Shown here: one piece after another, positions 7,327-15,519 of the stretch | Position numbering within the stretch: the first letter of the stretch is position 1 | Layout: the number at the start of each line of letters is the position of its first letter | Assembly: GCA_003139355.1 (NCBI GenBank) | Contig: PLIM01000153.1 | Location: 1-45,794 of the forward strand | Direction of reading: 5' to 3' | DNA: 45,794 nucleotides | From: Acidimicrobiaceae bacterium | Lineage (GTDB): Bacteria > Actinomycetota > Acidimicrobiia > Acidimicrobiales > Bog-793 | Position numbers and translations under genes: made by a program | The notes under the pieces: generated by a model | What the model was told of the DNA's origin: nothing | Databases searched by the model: none | Seen by the model: only the letters and a program-made list of their open reading frames with translations

Positions 7327-7817
7327 GCCGCGCCGTTGGCGGCCTCCGGGCCGACGACCGCCTGGAGCGCCGCGGATGGCGACCACCTGCCATCGGCGGC
7401 ATCTGCCTTGCCGGGATCGCCATCTCGATCTACCTCCTGATCGTGCACTACGAGCACGGCGCGCTCGTCTGCGGCGACACCGGCGTGGTGAACTGCTCCA
7501 AGGTGCTCACGAGCCCCCAGTCGACCATCTTCCGCATCCCCGTGTCGGCCCTGGGGCTGGCCTACTTCATCGCCATGGCCGTGATCTGCATTCCGGGCGC
7601 GTGGTGCTCCGCCGCAGCGTGGTTGGCCTGGGGCCGTATTGCGGCGGCCATCGTCGGCATCGCGATGGTGATCTACCTGATCGCCCAGGAGGCGCTCGTC
7701 CTGCATGTGATCTGCCTGTGGTGCACGGGTGTCCACGTGCTCACGTTCGCGATGTTCCTGATCATCATCACCGGCTGGGAGGACACCGGCCATGCCCGGT
7801 CGCGCTACGAATACTGA
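7323..7817 (+). CDS. Vitamin K epoxide reductase (VKOR) family protein
   Basis: A 164-residue membrane protein with four to five transmembrane helices. It carries the VKOR loop cysteine pair C50/C58 (LVCGDTGVVNCSKVLTSPQS) and the active-site CLWC at 131-134. Bacterial VKOR takes electrons from an exported thiol oxidoreductase and passes them to quinone, doing the job of DsbB. There is no fused thioredoxin domain. The upstream DUF929 protein supplies one, and the GTG start overlapping its TGA implies coupled translation. Confidence in the family is high; the pairing is inferred from context. Confidence 0.93.
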   Translation: MSRAVGGLRADDRLERRGWRPPAIGGICLAGIAISIYLLIVHYEHGALVCGDTGVVNCSKVLTSPQSTIFRIPVSALGLAYFIAMAVICIPGAWCSAAAWLAWGRIAAAIVGIAMVIYLIAQEALVLHVICLWCTGVHVLTFAMFLIIITGWEDTGHARSRYEY

Positions 7818-7826
7818 CCGGTGCCA

Positions 7827-7841
7827 GCGCCGGGCCGGCGC
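7827..7841 (+). terminator. Possible GC-rich hairpin after the VKOR gene
   Basis: GCGCC, a five-base loop and GGCGC lie 9 bases after the VKOR stop. There is no T-run, so this is at best a factor-assisted or I-shaped terminator. Confidence 0.3.
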
Positions 7842-7895
7842 CGGGCCACCGCGCTCCAAGCTAAGCCCGTCGGGCCCGGCTGCCGATGAACAGGC

Positions 7896-8498
7896 ATGGC
7901 AAGTCTTGTGCCCCTAGGGCCCGTGGCAGCCGGCGTCATCGTCGCCGTCGTCTTCTTCGCCTGGGGCTGGGCTCGGGCAGCACGATTCCGCTCAGAACGC
8001 GGCAAGCCCCCGTGGAGCATCTCGCCGACGGGCTGGGGCGCTATTCACGTCGCGCTGCTGCCAATCGCCTGGATCCTCTATTTCGCCGCGACGCGGACCA
8101 CCACTGTCTCGGATCTCTCGCTCGCCCATCGCGACGATGCCGTGATCGCCGACACGGCCGAAGAGCGTCACAAGCTCAGGCAGATCATGGGCCAGCTGCC
8201 TCTTCTGCGCCCGCCGCAACCGGGCTCGCGGGGCTGGCACCCCGATCCGCTCGGCCAGCGGCGGTTCCGCTTCTTCGACGGCAAGCGCTGGACGCGAGAG
8301 GTGACCGACGATCCCGCAGGACGAGCAGCAGAGGCAGTGGGAGACGTGAGGGCTGACTTCCAGCGGCGTCTTCGGGCTTTGCCCGCGCCTGTGGATGCGC
8401 TGCCTTCGTGGCACCTCGACCCACTCGGCCAGTGCCGCTTCCGCTATTTCGACGGGCACGCCTGGACCAACGAGGTGCGCGAAGCCCGTTCAGGTTGA
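7896..8498 (+). CDS. Membrane protein with two DUF2510 domains
   Basis: A 200-residue protein. The N-terminus holds a hydrophobic helix (PVAAGVIVAVVFFAWGWARA) and a second one (AIHVALLPIAWILYFAATRT). The C-terminal half has two copies of the short DUF2510 repeat: GWHPDPLGQRRFRFFDGKRWT and WHLDPLGQCRFRYFDGHAWT. DUF2510 is an actinobacterial W-rich motif found on membrane proteins; function is not established, though many occur with secretion or envelope proteins. ATG 7896 is taken; no clear ribosome binding site is visible. The tRNA-Gln lies just downstream on the opposite strand. Confidence 0.8.
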   Translation: MASLVPLGPVAAGVIVAVVFFAWGWARAARFRSERGKPPWSISPTGWGAIHVALLPIAWILYFAATRTTTVSDLSLAHRDDAVIADTAEERHKLRQIMGQLPLLRPPQPGSRGWHPDPLGQRRFRFFDGKRWTREVTDDPAGRAAEAVGDVRADFQRRLRALPAPVDALPSWHLDPLGQCRFRYFDGHAWTNEVREARSG

Positions 8499-8504
8499 TC
8501 CGCG

Positions 8505-8577
8505 CTCCGGGGGGAGGGCTCGAACCTCCAACATCCGGCTCCAAAGGCCGACGTTCTGCCGATTGAACTACCCCGGA
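8505..8577 (-). tRNA. tRNA-Gln (anticodon TTG)
   Basis: On the minus strand the sequence folds as a full cloverleaf of 73 bases without encoded CCA. The acceptor stem TCCGGGG pairs perfectly with CCCCGGA, followed by discriminator G. The D stem is GTTC/GAAC. The anticodon stem TCGGC/GCCGG has one T-G pair and encloses the loop CTTTGGA. The T arm GGAGG-TTCGAGC-CCTCC is perfect. Positions 34-36 are TTG (8544-8542), reading CAA. Confidence 0.96.
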
Positions 8578-8739
8578 AGGAATCCTTCGCCTGCATTTTT
8601 ACAACAGTCAACCCTCTTCAACCGGCACCTCGGGCCGGAGCGCCGCGGCGTCCGTCGCACTCTGGCGCCGGGGTGGGGCGCGAGGAGGGGACCGCCAATG
8701 GGCAAGTCCGGGGCAATTTCGGCTAGCGTTCCGCCCGCC

Positions 8740-8841
8740 ATGGGATCACTCATCAAGAAGCGACGCAAGCGGATGCGCAAGAAGAAGCACAAGAAGATGT
8801 TGAAGCGCACCCGCTGGCAGCGACGCGCCGCCGGCAAGTAG
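8740..8841 (+). CDS. Small ribosomal protein bS22 (AURKAIP1/COX24 domain)
   Basis: A 33-residue, strongly basic protein that begins MGSLIKKRRKRMRKKKHKKM and ends KRTRWQRRAAGK. It closely resembles the conserved 33-residue actinobacterial protein identified as bS22 in mycobacterial 30S ribosomes. It is often missed because of its size, and here it hides in the 3' part of a longer open frame. No Shine-Dalgarno is present. TAGCGT at 8724-8729 could be a -10 element giving a leader of only a few bases. In mycobacteria this gene lies close to proC; here it is 7 kb away, beside tRNA-Gln. Confidence 0.9.
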   Translation: MGSLIKKRRKRMRKKKHKKMLKRTRWQRRAAGK

Positions 8842-8936
8842 ACCTGCGGGAGCTGCCCGCCACGGCGCCGGGAGCCGCCCGCTACAGCGCGCATTCCCGT
8901 TTCCTCGCCGGGTTGTGGAGGCCGCCGTGGCGCCTG

Positions 8937-9779
8937 TCACGGGTGAGGAGTGCTCGCCGCCGCCACGATGAGGGCTTGCCCGCGCTCGGCCCGTGCCGCG
9001 CGTTGGAGCTCAACTACGAGTTGCCCGGCCGTCTCGGGGTCGCGCTCGACAAACCACGTGCCCCCGCTTCCCGCCAGCCGCGGCCGCTGCCCGGCGACGG
9101 CCGAGATGAGGTCCCGCCACCAAGCCAAGCGCGGCTCGACGACGACGGCGGCAGGCTCGAGATCGTTCCCATACTCGCCAAGCGGACTGCCGAGCTCGTC
9201 CCAGGCCCGGTAGACCTCGGGAGTCGGCACGGCCAAGCCAGGCGTCACGAGCACCGCCGTGAAAGCCTCGAAACCAAGCGGCTCGACCAGCTCGCCTATG
9301 CCGCCCACGAGCGCCCTTCCTCCGACGACGCAAAACGGCACGTCCGCGCCCAACCCCGCCGCAACCGCCGGATCGAGAGCTCCCGCCCAACGGAGCACCG
9401 CCGCCGCATCCGAAGAGCCGCCACCGAGGCCGGCGCCGGCCGGAACGCGCTTCGACAGCCGCACCCGGGCGCGGCGGCCGACGGTGGCGAGCGCTCGTAC
9501 GACGAGGTTCTCCGGACCTGGCGGGACGGCGCCCGGCACGAGATCGGCGGCGTCACGCCTCGGGCGCGGCCCGGTCGACATCCGACCGCGCCCGACGACC
9601 CAGGCCACCTCGTCGACAACCTCGAAACCCTCGGCGCCGTCTTCGATCTCGAGCTCGTCTGCGAGATCGATCGTCGCCATCTCGGCCTCGAGCAGGTGGT
9701 AGCCATCGTCGCGGACCCCTACGACCCGCAACGCGCGGGTCAGCTTGGCGGGTGCCCGCACGTGGTCGATCGACGGCAT
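8937..9779 (-). CDS. ispE: 4-diphosphocytidyl-2-C-methyl-D-erythritol kinase
   Basis: IspE phosphorylates CDP-methylerythritol in the MEP route to isoprenoids. The 280-residue protein shows the GHMP fold: N-terminal APAKLTRALRVVGVRDDGYH and the ATP-binding loop PAGAGLGGGSSDAAAVL. The C-terminus has the GGTWF segment in place of the usual G-S-G-P-T/S motif. ATG 9779 gives the normal N-terminus; GTG 9797 is also in frame. It overlaps the 3' end of rsmA by 40 bases, the common actinobacterial rsmA-ispE arrangement. Another MEP gene, dxs, lies at 37199-39229. Confidence 0.94.
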   Translation of the reverse strand: MPSIDHVRAPAKLTRALRVVGVRDDGYHLLEAEMATIDLADELEIEDGAEGFEVVDEVAWVVGRGRMSTGPRPRRDAADLVPGAVPPGPENLVVRALATVGRRARVRLSKRVPAGAGLGGGSSDAAAVLRWAGALDPAVAAGLGADVPFCVVGGRALVGGIGELVEPLGFEAFTAVLVTPGLAVPTPEVYRAWDELGSPLGEYGNDLEPAAVVVEPRLAWWRDLISAVAGQRPRLAGSGGTWFVERDPETAGQLVVELQRAARAERGQALIVAAASTPHP

Positions 9780-10567
9780 GCGACTAGCTTGCCCCACTCC
9801 TCGATGCCGAGCTCCTCCGCCCGGGAGCGGCCGTCGATCCCGGCAGCCGCGAAGCCAGTCTCGTCGACCAGTCCCTCGAGGGACCGCCGGAGCATCTTCC
9901 GCCGCCCGCCGAAGCCGGCCCGGAGGAGCAGATCGATCTCCGCGTAGCTCGCCACGACGGGATCTACCCCCGGAGACTCGCGGCGCACGAGCTCAACGAG
10001 CGCCGACTCGACGTTGGGGCGGGGCAGGAACACCTCCTGCGAAACGCGTCCGACCAGCGCTGCGGTCGCGAAGTAGCCGACCCTCACCGACACGGCGCCG
10101 AAGCTCTTCGTCCCCGGCACCGCGACGAGGCGCTCACCCGCCTCGCGCTGGACCATCACGAGCATGCGGGCGATCTCAGGCACGTCACGGAGAAGCTCGA
10201 GCACGAGCGGCGTCGCCACGCTGTAGGGCAGGTTGGCCACAAGTACCCAGCGAGACGCTCCTCGAAGCAATCCGGCCCAGTCACACGACATCGCGTCGGC
10301 CTCGACGACCAACACCCCGAGCGGCTCGACCATCTCCCGAAGGACCGGGATGATGCCCCTGTCCATCTCGACGGCCGTCACCGCGGCCCCGGTCGCGGCG
10401 AGCGCGATCGTCAGAGAACCGAGACCGGCGCCGATCTCGACGACGTGCTCCCCAGGTCCGACGCGCGCGAGCCTGGCAATGCGTTCGACAGTGTTCGGGT
10501 CGGTGACGAAGTTCTGGCCGAGCGCCTTCGAAGGGTGAAGGCCGTGCTGGCGGAGAAGGCGAGCCAC
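9740..10567 (-). CDS. rsmA: 16S rRNA (adenine1518/1519-N6)-dimethyltransferase
   Basis: RsmA (KsgA) dimethylates two adjacent adenines near the 3' end of 16S rRNA during late 30S assembly. In its 275 residues I see HPSKALGQNFVTDPNTVERI, the SAM-binding VEIGAGLGSLTIALA, the acidic turn VEMD, and motif IV NLPYSVATP. The C-terminal helical domain ends with the usual GRRKMLRRSL. Start GTG 10567 is the first possible after an in-frame TAG. It lies 64 bases after tatD in a tatD-rsmA-ispE run. Confidence 0.95.
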   Translation of the reverse strand: MARLLRQHGLHPSKALGQNFVTDPNTVERIARLARVGPGEHVVEIGAGLGSLTIALAATGAAVTAVEMDRGIIPVLREMVEPLGVLVVEADAMSCDWAGLLRGASRWVLVANLPYSVATPLVLELLRDVPEIARMLVMVQREAGERLVAVPGTKSFGAVSVRVGYFATAALVGRVSQEVFLPRPNVESALVELVRRESPGVDPVVASYAEIDLLLRAGFGGRRKMLRRSLEGLVDETGFAAAGIDGRSRAEELGIEEWGKLVACRRSTTCGHPPS

Positions 10568-10631
10568 CTCGCTACGGCCGGGAGGGCGCCGGAACGGGAC
10601 GGCCGGAGCGCTGCCAGGGGGCTCGACGATC

Positions 10632-11660
10632 TCAGACCCCGAGCCCGAAGGCCTTCTCGGCGTTCAACCAGCTGACCGCAGCTGCGACTTCGGGCGCGAT
10701 GCCCTTCAACTTCCCGATCGTGTCCCCGACGACGACGACGTTGCTCGGACTGTTGCGACGCCCGCGATAGGGGACCGGTGTGAGGAAGGGCGAGTCGGTC
10801 TCGACCAGCAGGCGGTCGAGCGGGCAATGGGTCACGACTTCGCGCAGCTCGCCGGCATTGGCGAAAGTCACGATACCGCTGAAAGAAAGCAGGGCGCCGA
10901 GCCGCAGACACTGCTTCGCCTCCGGCTCGCCGCCTGTGAAGCAATGGAAGATCGTCCTGTCGGGCACTCCTTGGTCTTCGAGAATTGAGAACGTGTCGTC
11001 CCACGCCTCCCGGGTGTGAATGACGAGCGCGAGGTTGTGGAGGTTCGCCAGCTCAACCTGGGCGGCGAAGACATCGCGCTGGACCGTTCGCGGTGAGTGC
11101 TCGTAGTGGTAGTCCAGTCCGCACTCCCCGATGGCCACGACCCGGGACTGACCCAAGCCCTCGCCCGCGGACAACTCGTCGAGAAACTCGGTCACCGAGC
11201 CCAGCCCGTCCTTGGCATCGTGCGGGTGCAGCCCCACGGTTGCCCAGACCTCGGTGCCCTGCGCGCTCGCGGCTTGTTCGGGACCCACCGACGGCGCCGG
11301 AGCGCGATTTCCCGACAGCTCGTTCGCCAGGAACACGGCCCGTCGCGACGATGCAGCGTCGGTCCCGGCACACACCACCCGTCCGACCCGCGCCGCGCGA
11401 GCCAGCGCGAGAGTCGCGGCTGGATCGGTGTCGTCTTGCAAGTGGCAGTGGCTGTCGGTCCAGATGGCCGTCGGCTGCGGCTGCGACGACGCCACCGCGG
11501 ACGGCGACAGGCGCGGTTCTCCGGCCATGGACCCGGGCCCAGCCGGAGCACTCGTCTCCTGCTCGGACGCGCGGGATCGGCGGATGGCACCACGCCGGCG
11601 AAGGAACCAGGAACCTTCACGCTGCTTGCCCCCCTCGGTCCGGTCGCTGGAATCGTCCAC
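10632..11660 (-). CDS. tatD: TatD-family metal-dependent hydrolase (DNase)
   Basis: A TIM-barrel hydrolase. Metal ligands and motifs are in order: TDSHCHL, VGLHPHDAK, AIGECGLDYHYEHS, LVIHTREAWDD, IFHCFTGG and VETDSPFLTPVPYRG. TatD proteins are 3'-5' DNases or general phosphoesterases. GTG 11660 is chosen because AAGAGGAAAC sits directly upstream and the gap to the metG stop is 14 bases. This leaves about 65 nonconserved, Arg/Ser-rich residues before the barrel, which is unusual. An internal ATG at 11528 would shorten this extension. The metG-tatD-rsmA order is classical. Confidence 0.9.
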   Translation of the reverse strand: MDDSSDRTEGGKQREGSWFLRRRGAIRRSRASEQETSAPAGPGSMAGEPRLSPSAVASSQPQPTAIWTDSHCHLQDDTDPAATLALARAARVGRVVCAGTDAASSRRAVFLANELSGNRAPAPSVGPEQAASAQGTEVWATVGLHPHDAKDGLGSVTEFLDELSAGEGLGQSRVVAIGECGLDYHYEHSPRTVQRDVFAAQVELANLHNLALVIHTREAWDDTFSILEDQGVPDRTIFHCFTGGEPEAKQCLRLGALLSFSGIVTFANAGELREVVTHCPLDRLLVETDSPFLTPVPYRGRRNSPSNVVVVGDTIGKLKGIAPEVAAAVSWLNAEKAFGLGV

Positions 11661-11674
11661 GTTTCCTCTTTCGT

Positions 11675-13210
11675 TCAACAGTCGACGGTGCGCCGCGGGA
11701 ACAGGGGCGCACCCTTTGTCACAAACAGGTCTCCCGGGTAGCCCCCCCAAGCGAGAGTGCCATTCTCCCCGGCCGCGCCCAGCTCGTCGGGCCGGCCCTG
11801 AAGCCCGATCCGCGCCCAGAGCTCGGCTGCCGCGCCCGGCATCACAGCTGACACGAGCACGGCCACGATCCGCAACGCCTCGAGAGAGTCACCCAGGACA
11901 GCGTCGAGGGCCGGGCCGGGCGGCAGCTTCCACGGCTCTGCGGCCTCGAGCTCGGCGTTCGCGGCACGCACGAGGTGCCACGTCGCCTCGAGAGCATCGT
12001 GAGCCGCGAACCGTGCCCACGCGTCCCGGCATGCCGCTACCACCTCCGCCGCGACCTCGCTCAACCGGACACCGGGCGCGGCAGGTCTCGGGGCGGGACC
12101 CATCCCTCCGCACTTGCTCCCGACGACCGCCGCGACCCGGGAAAGCAGATTGCCGAGATTGTTGGCGAGGTCCGAGTTGTACCTCGCGATGAGGCCTTCG
12201 TAGCTGAAGTCCCCGTCGGCGCCCAGCGCCACCTCCCGTATGAGGTGGTAGCGAAGCGCGTCGACGCCCACATCGGTGGCGAGCTCCACGGGGTCGATCT
12301 GGTTCAGCCGCGTCTTCGACATCTTCTCACCACCCACGAGCAGCCACCCGTGGACGATGTAGTGGGCCGGTGGGTCGATGCCCGCAGCGAGGCACATCGC
12401 CGGCCACCAGACGCAGTGGAACCGGAGGATGTCCTTGCCGAGCAGATGGTGAACCGCCGGCCACCACTTCGAGAAGCGCTCGGGGTCTACGCCATAGCCG
12501 ATGGCTGTGATGTAGTTGACCAGGGCGTCGTACCAGACGTAGAAGACGTGCGCGCTGTCCCAGGGAACGCGCACGCCCCAGTCGATCGAGGTCCTGGTGA
12601 CCGAGATGTCCTGGAGCCCGCCCTTGATTATCCCGAGCGCTTCGTTGCGCCGCGAGTCAGGGAAGATCGCGTGCGGATGGCTCTCGTACCAGTCGAGCAA
12701 CAGCTGCTCGAAACGGGACAATTCGAAGAACCAGTTCTCCTCCGCGAGCCACTCCACCGCTCGCTCGTGCACTGGGCAGGAGCGAGGTTCGAGCAGGTCG
12801 CTCTCGGGGTAGTACGCCTCGCACGACACGCAGTACCAGCCCTCGTACAGGCCCTTGTGCATGTAGCCGTTGTCGTAGATCGCCTGCATGAACCTCTGAA
12901 CGCTCAGGTTGTGCCGGTCCTCGGTCGTGCGGATGAAGTCGTCGTTCGCGATGTCGAGGGCGGCCCATGAGGCGATATAGCGACTGCTCGTCCGATCGAC
13001 CCACTCCTGGGGCGTGAGCCCCTGCTGCAGCGCGGCGCGGGCGTTCTTCAACCCGTGCTCGTCGGTGCCGGTGAGCAACCAGGAGTCGTCGCCGATCAGC
13101 CGGTGCCAGCGCGCCAGCGCGTCGGCATTGACCGTCGAGTACGCCGTGCCGAGATGAGGTGCATCGTTGACGTAATAGATGGGTGTCGTCAGGAAGAAGC
13201 GGCCAGGCAC
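11675..13210 (-). CDS. metG: Methionyl-tRNA synthetase
   Basis: MetG charges tRNA-Met in the cytosol. The 511-residue class I enzyme shows the HIGH-equivalent APHLGTAYST, the zinc-knuckle region SCEAYYPESDL with SCPVH, and the KMSKT loop (GGEKMSKTRLNQIDP). It lacks the C-terminal EMAP-like domain, as do many actinobacterial enzymes. The GTG 13210 start lies 6 bases after TAGTTT, a -10-like hexamer that also contains the rsmI stop codon, so leaderless transcription is possible. Confidence 0.96.
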   Translation of the reverse strand: MPGRFFLTTPIYYVNDAPHLGTAYSTVNADALARWHRLIGDDSWLLTGTDEHGLKNARAALQQGLTPQEWVDRTSSRYIASWAALDIANDDFIRTTEDRHNLSVQRFMQAIYDNGYMHKGLYEGWYCVSCEAYYPESDLLEPRSCPVHERAVEWLAEENWFFELSRFEQLLLDWYESHPHAIFPDSRRNEALGIIKGGLQDISVTRTSIDWGVRVPWDSAHVFYVWYDALVNYITAIGYGVDPERFSKWWPAVHHLLGKDILRFHCVWWPAMCLAAGIDPPAHYIVHGWLLVGGEKMSKTRLNQIDPVELATDVGVDALRYHLIREVALGADGDFSYEGLIARYNSDLANNLGNLLSRVAAVVGSKCGGMGPAPRPAAPGVRLSEVAAEVVAACRDAWARFAAHDALEATWHLVRAANAELEAAEPWKLPPGPALDAVLGDSLEALRIVAVLVSAVMPGAAAELWARIGLQGRPDELGAAGENGTLAWGGYPGDLFVTKGAPLFPRRTVDC

Positions 13211-13219
13211 CCTCTCAAA

Positions 13220-14080
13220 CTACCGGTCGCTGCGGCCGAGCGAAGTCTCATACGCGAACCGCTTCGGCACGCCGAGGTCTGCGGCCACGTCGGCTGCCGC
13301 CTGCCGGCGGCTGGCGCCGGCGGACATACGGCTCGCGACTGCGCTCTGGACCTCGCCTTGGCTCGGCGACGACCGCTGCTCAGCCGGCGCGGCCGCAACG
13401 ACGAGCACGTGCTCGCCGCGTGCCGCGCTCGCCGCGCTGCGCTCGCAGGCCTCGGCGAGCGTCCCGTGCCAGGTCTCCTCGAATCGTTTGGTGAGCTCCC
13501 GGCAGACCGCCACCTTCCGATCGCCCCCGCAGCGGTCCGCGAGATCCTGCAGAGTCGAGCTCAGCCGCTGCGGCGCCTCGTAGATCACGCTCGGATGGGG
13601 CGCCGCCGCGATCTCGCCCAGGCGCTTGGCGCGGTCGGTACCCCGCCTCGGCAGGAAGCCTTCGAATCTCCAGCGTGCGGTGCCAAGCCCGGCGACCACG
13701 AGGGCGCTGACAGCCGCCGAGGGTCCCGGCACGGTCGTGACCTTGTGACCAGCGGCAATCGCTGCGGAGATCACCCGCTCGCCGGGATCGGACACCGTAG
13801 GAGTGCCGGCATCGCTCACAAGAGCGACCCGCGCACCTCTCTCGAGCAGCTCGAGCACCTCCGCGACCCGCTCGCGCTCATTGTGCGCGTGCACCGAGAG
13901 CAGGCGGGAGGCCCGCAAGCCCAAACGGGCAAGCAGCTGCCCGGTGTGGCGTGTGTCCTCGCAGCACACGACATCGGCCTCCCCGAGCGTGGCGGCCGCC
14001 CGTGGCGAGAGGTCACCGATGTTGCCTATCGGGGTCGCGACGATGACCAGCTCGCCGGGGCTTCGGTCCCCTGCAGTCAC
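13220..14080 (-). CDS. rsmI: 16S rRNA (cytidine1402-2'-O)-methyltransferase
   Basis: RsmI methylates the 2'-OH of C1402 in 16S rRNA. The 286-residue protein has the tetrapyrrole-methylase fold: LVIVATPIGNIGDLSPRAA, CCEDTRHTGQLL, the SDAGTPTVSDPG loop and PGPSAAVSALVVAGL. The C-terminal helix-rich tail is typical. GTG 14080 overlaps the DUF192 stop by 4 bases (GTGA), so the two are translationally coupled. Confidence 0.95.
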   Translation of the reverse strand: MTAGDRSPGELVIVATPIGNIGDLSPRAAATLGEADVVCCEDTRHTGQLLARLGLRASRLLSVHAHNERERVAEVLELLERGARVALVSDAGTPTVSDPGERVISAAIAAGHKVTTVPGPSAAVSALVVAGLGTARWRFEGFLPRRGTDRAKRLGEIAAAPHPSVIYEAPQRLSSTLQDLADRCGGDRKVAVCRELTKRFEETWHGTLAEACERSAASAARGEHVLVVAAAPAEQRSSPSQGEVQSAVASRMSAGASRRQAAADVAADLGVPKRFAYETSLGRSDR

Positions 14081-14439
14081 CCCTTGATCTCCAGACCATC
14101 ACCCGGGACGAGTTTCCATCGCTCGAAGGCGCCCGCCTCCGCCTCGAGCACGGCTCGGCCGCCCCGGCGCGGAAGGGCGATCCGGTACGGCGGCAGGGTG
14201 GCCTTGCCGATCACACGAAGGTCGTCGGTCAAGAAGGCGACATCGATCGCGAATCTCATCCCGATCGTGTGCACCGACCGCGTGTGGCGGAGCAACAGGG
14301 CGCCGTCAAAGCTCCTCTTGCCGAGCAGGCCACGCGACCTGGCGGTGAGCGACGAAGCGACCTCGACGCTCGCGAGCACCTCGCCGTCACGCAACAGCCA
14401 TGCCATGTACCCGTCCTTGCCGCGAAAGCCAACAGACAT
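14077..14439 (-). CDS. DUF192 family protein
   Basis: A 120-residue DUF192 protein: ASSLTARSRGLLGKRSFDGA followed by SVHTIGMRFAIDVAFL and a C-terminal VLEAEAGAFERWKLVPGD. The family forms small beta barrels; no activity is established. ATG 14439 is selected because TAGCGT sits exactly 5 bases before it, so the start of transcription should coincide with the ATG. The longer frame (from 14565) would overlap the divergent bL37 gene. It is coupled to rsmI downstream. Confidence 0.82.
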   Translation of the reverse strand: MSVGFRGKDGYMAWLLRDGEVLASVEVASSLTARSRGLLGKRSFDGALLLRHTRSVHTIGMRFAIDVAFLTDDLRVIGKATLPPYRIALPRRGGRAVLEAEAGAFERWKLVPGDGLEIKG

Positions 14440-14511
14440 GCTCAACGCTACCGAACGGCACCTGCACGTGGGAGAAAGGGCCAGCGTGGAAGCCACTACA
14501 CTGTTCCGCTT
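14440..14511. promoter_or_regulatory. Divergent leaderless-type promoters of DUF192 and bL37
   Basis: The 72-base gap holds two outward -10 hexamers: TAGCGT (minus strand, 14445-14450) 5 bases before the DUF192 ATG, and TACACT (plus strand, 14497-14502) 9 bases before the bL37 GTG. Neither gene has a Shine-Dalgarno and no clear -35 is seen. Confidence 0.5.
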
Positions 14512-14595
14512 GTGTCCAAGCGAACCGTCAAGCGCAAGCTCCGCAAGAAGAAGAAGGCCAACCACGGCAAGAAGCCGAACTGCGGTCGCGGCTGA
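14512..14595 (+). CDS. Small ribosomal protein bL37
   Basis: A 27-residue basic protein that begins GTG-TCC-AAG (MSKRTVKRKLRKKKKANHGK) and ends KPNCGRG. The core ANHGK-PN is the hallmark of the 24-residue bL37 protein found in mycobacterial 50S subunits and conserved in actinobacteria. The only clear difference is a few extra residues (CGRG) after PN. It is too short for routine gene calling. There is no ribosome binding site; a TACACT -10 lies 9 bases upstream. It is divergent from DUF192 and ends 3 bases before the convergent glycerophosphodiesterase stop. Confidence 0.85.
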   Translation: MSKRTVKRKLRKKKKANHGKKPNCGRG

Positions 14596-14598
14596 CCG

Positions 14599-15459
14599 TC
14601 ACACCTTCCAGTTCGCCCCCAGGTCGCCCAGCACGCCGGCAAGCACCGACGGCTTGTCGGAGATGATCCCGTCGACGCCAAGGCTGACCAGATGCTCCAT
14701 CTCGTCGGGATCGTCGACCGTCCAGACGTGGACCGCGAGCCCGCTCGAATGTGCGACGTCCACGAAGCGCTCGTCCAAGAGGGCGACCGGGCCGAGGCGC
14801 GCCGGGACCTGGAGCGCGACGTAGCGCCCGATGTCGTCCTGCGGCGGCTCACCGGCGTGCAGCCTCCGGTAGAACTCGCTCGTCGCCTCGGTGCCGGCCG
14901 AGATGCCGGTGCCAGGTGCGCATCTGGCGAACCTTGCCGTCGCCGCGTCCGAGAACGATGCAACGATCACGTCGTCTTGCCGGCCGTGCTCGCCCAGCAC
15001 GCCGGCCAGCGTCTCCTCGTACGCGACGACCTCTGGGACGCTGCGCTTGATGTCGAGGTTGAGCACGACACACGGGAAGGCTTCCAGGACCTCCGACAGC
15101 GTTGCGACGCAGAGGTCTCGATCGCCGGGTGCCTTCCCGCGTAGCACGTAGTCCTCCGCGGGACGCCCTCTGACAGCGTCCTGGCCCGGGCAGAACCAAT
15201 AGGCGTTGTCGAGGTGCCGAAGTTCGTCGAGGCGAACCTCGGCGATCTCGCCCGTGGCGTTGGTCGTGCGATCGAGCGTCGGGTCGTGGCAGACGACGAG
15301 TTGTCCGTCGCGGGTGGCATGGACGTCGAGCTCGATACCGGTGGCTCCGTGCTCGAGCGCCCGACGGATCGCATAGAGCGTGCTGGAAGGCGCCTCCTTG
15401 GCTCCTCCCTGGTGCGCGTAGGCGATCACACGCCGTTGGAGCCACGGATTGTCGCGCAC
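14599..15459 (-). CDS. Glycerophosphodiester phosphodiesterase
   Basis: A 286-residue GDPD-family TIM barrel that splits glycerophosphodiesters into glycerol-3-phosphate and an alcohol. The N-terminus IAYAHQGGAKEAPSSTLYAI carries the first catalytic His (with HQG in place of HRG). GIELDVHATRDGQLVVCHDP follows with the metal-binding Glu and Asp and the second His, and LDRTTNATGEI after that. No signal peptide is present, so it is likely cytosolic. GTG 15459 is the start; no strong ribosome binding site is visible. Confidence 0.93.
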   Translation of the reverse strand: MRDNPWLQRRVIAYAHQGGAKEAPSSTLYAIRRALEHGATGIELDVHATRDGQLVVCHDPTLDRTTNATGEIAEVRLDELRHLDNAYWFCPGQDAVRGRPAEDYVLRGKAPGDRDLCVATLSEVLEAFPCVVLNLDIKRSVPEVVAYEETLAGVLGEHGRQDDVIVASFSDAATARFARCAPGTGISAGTEATSEFYRRLHAGEPPQDDIGRYVALQVPARLGPVALLDERFVDVAHSSGLAVHVWTVDDPDEMEHLVSLGVDGIISDKPSVLAGVLGDLGANWKV

Positions 15460-15519
15460 GCCCGCTGTCTACCAGTTGCATGCGCCTAGGGCCCGACAGG
15501 CGGGTAGCCTCGGCTCGCC

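Noticed and set aside
8859-8931. Bidirectional terminator between bS22 and ispE
   Set aside because: GCCACGGC and GCCGTGGC are complementary but 57 bases apart with no T-run, so they are too weak to call.
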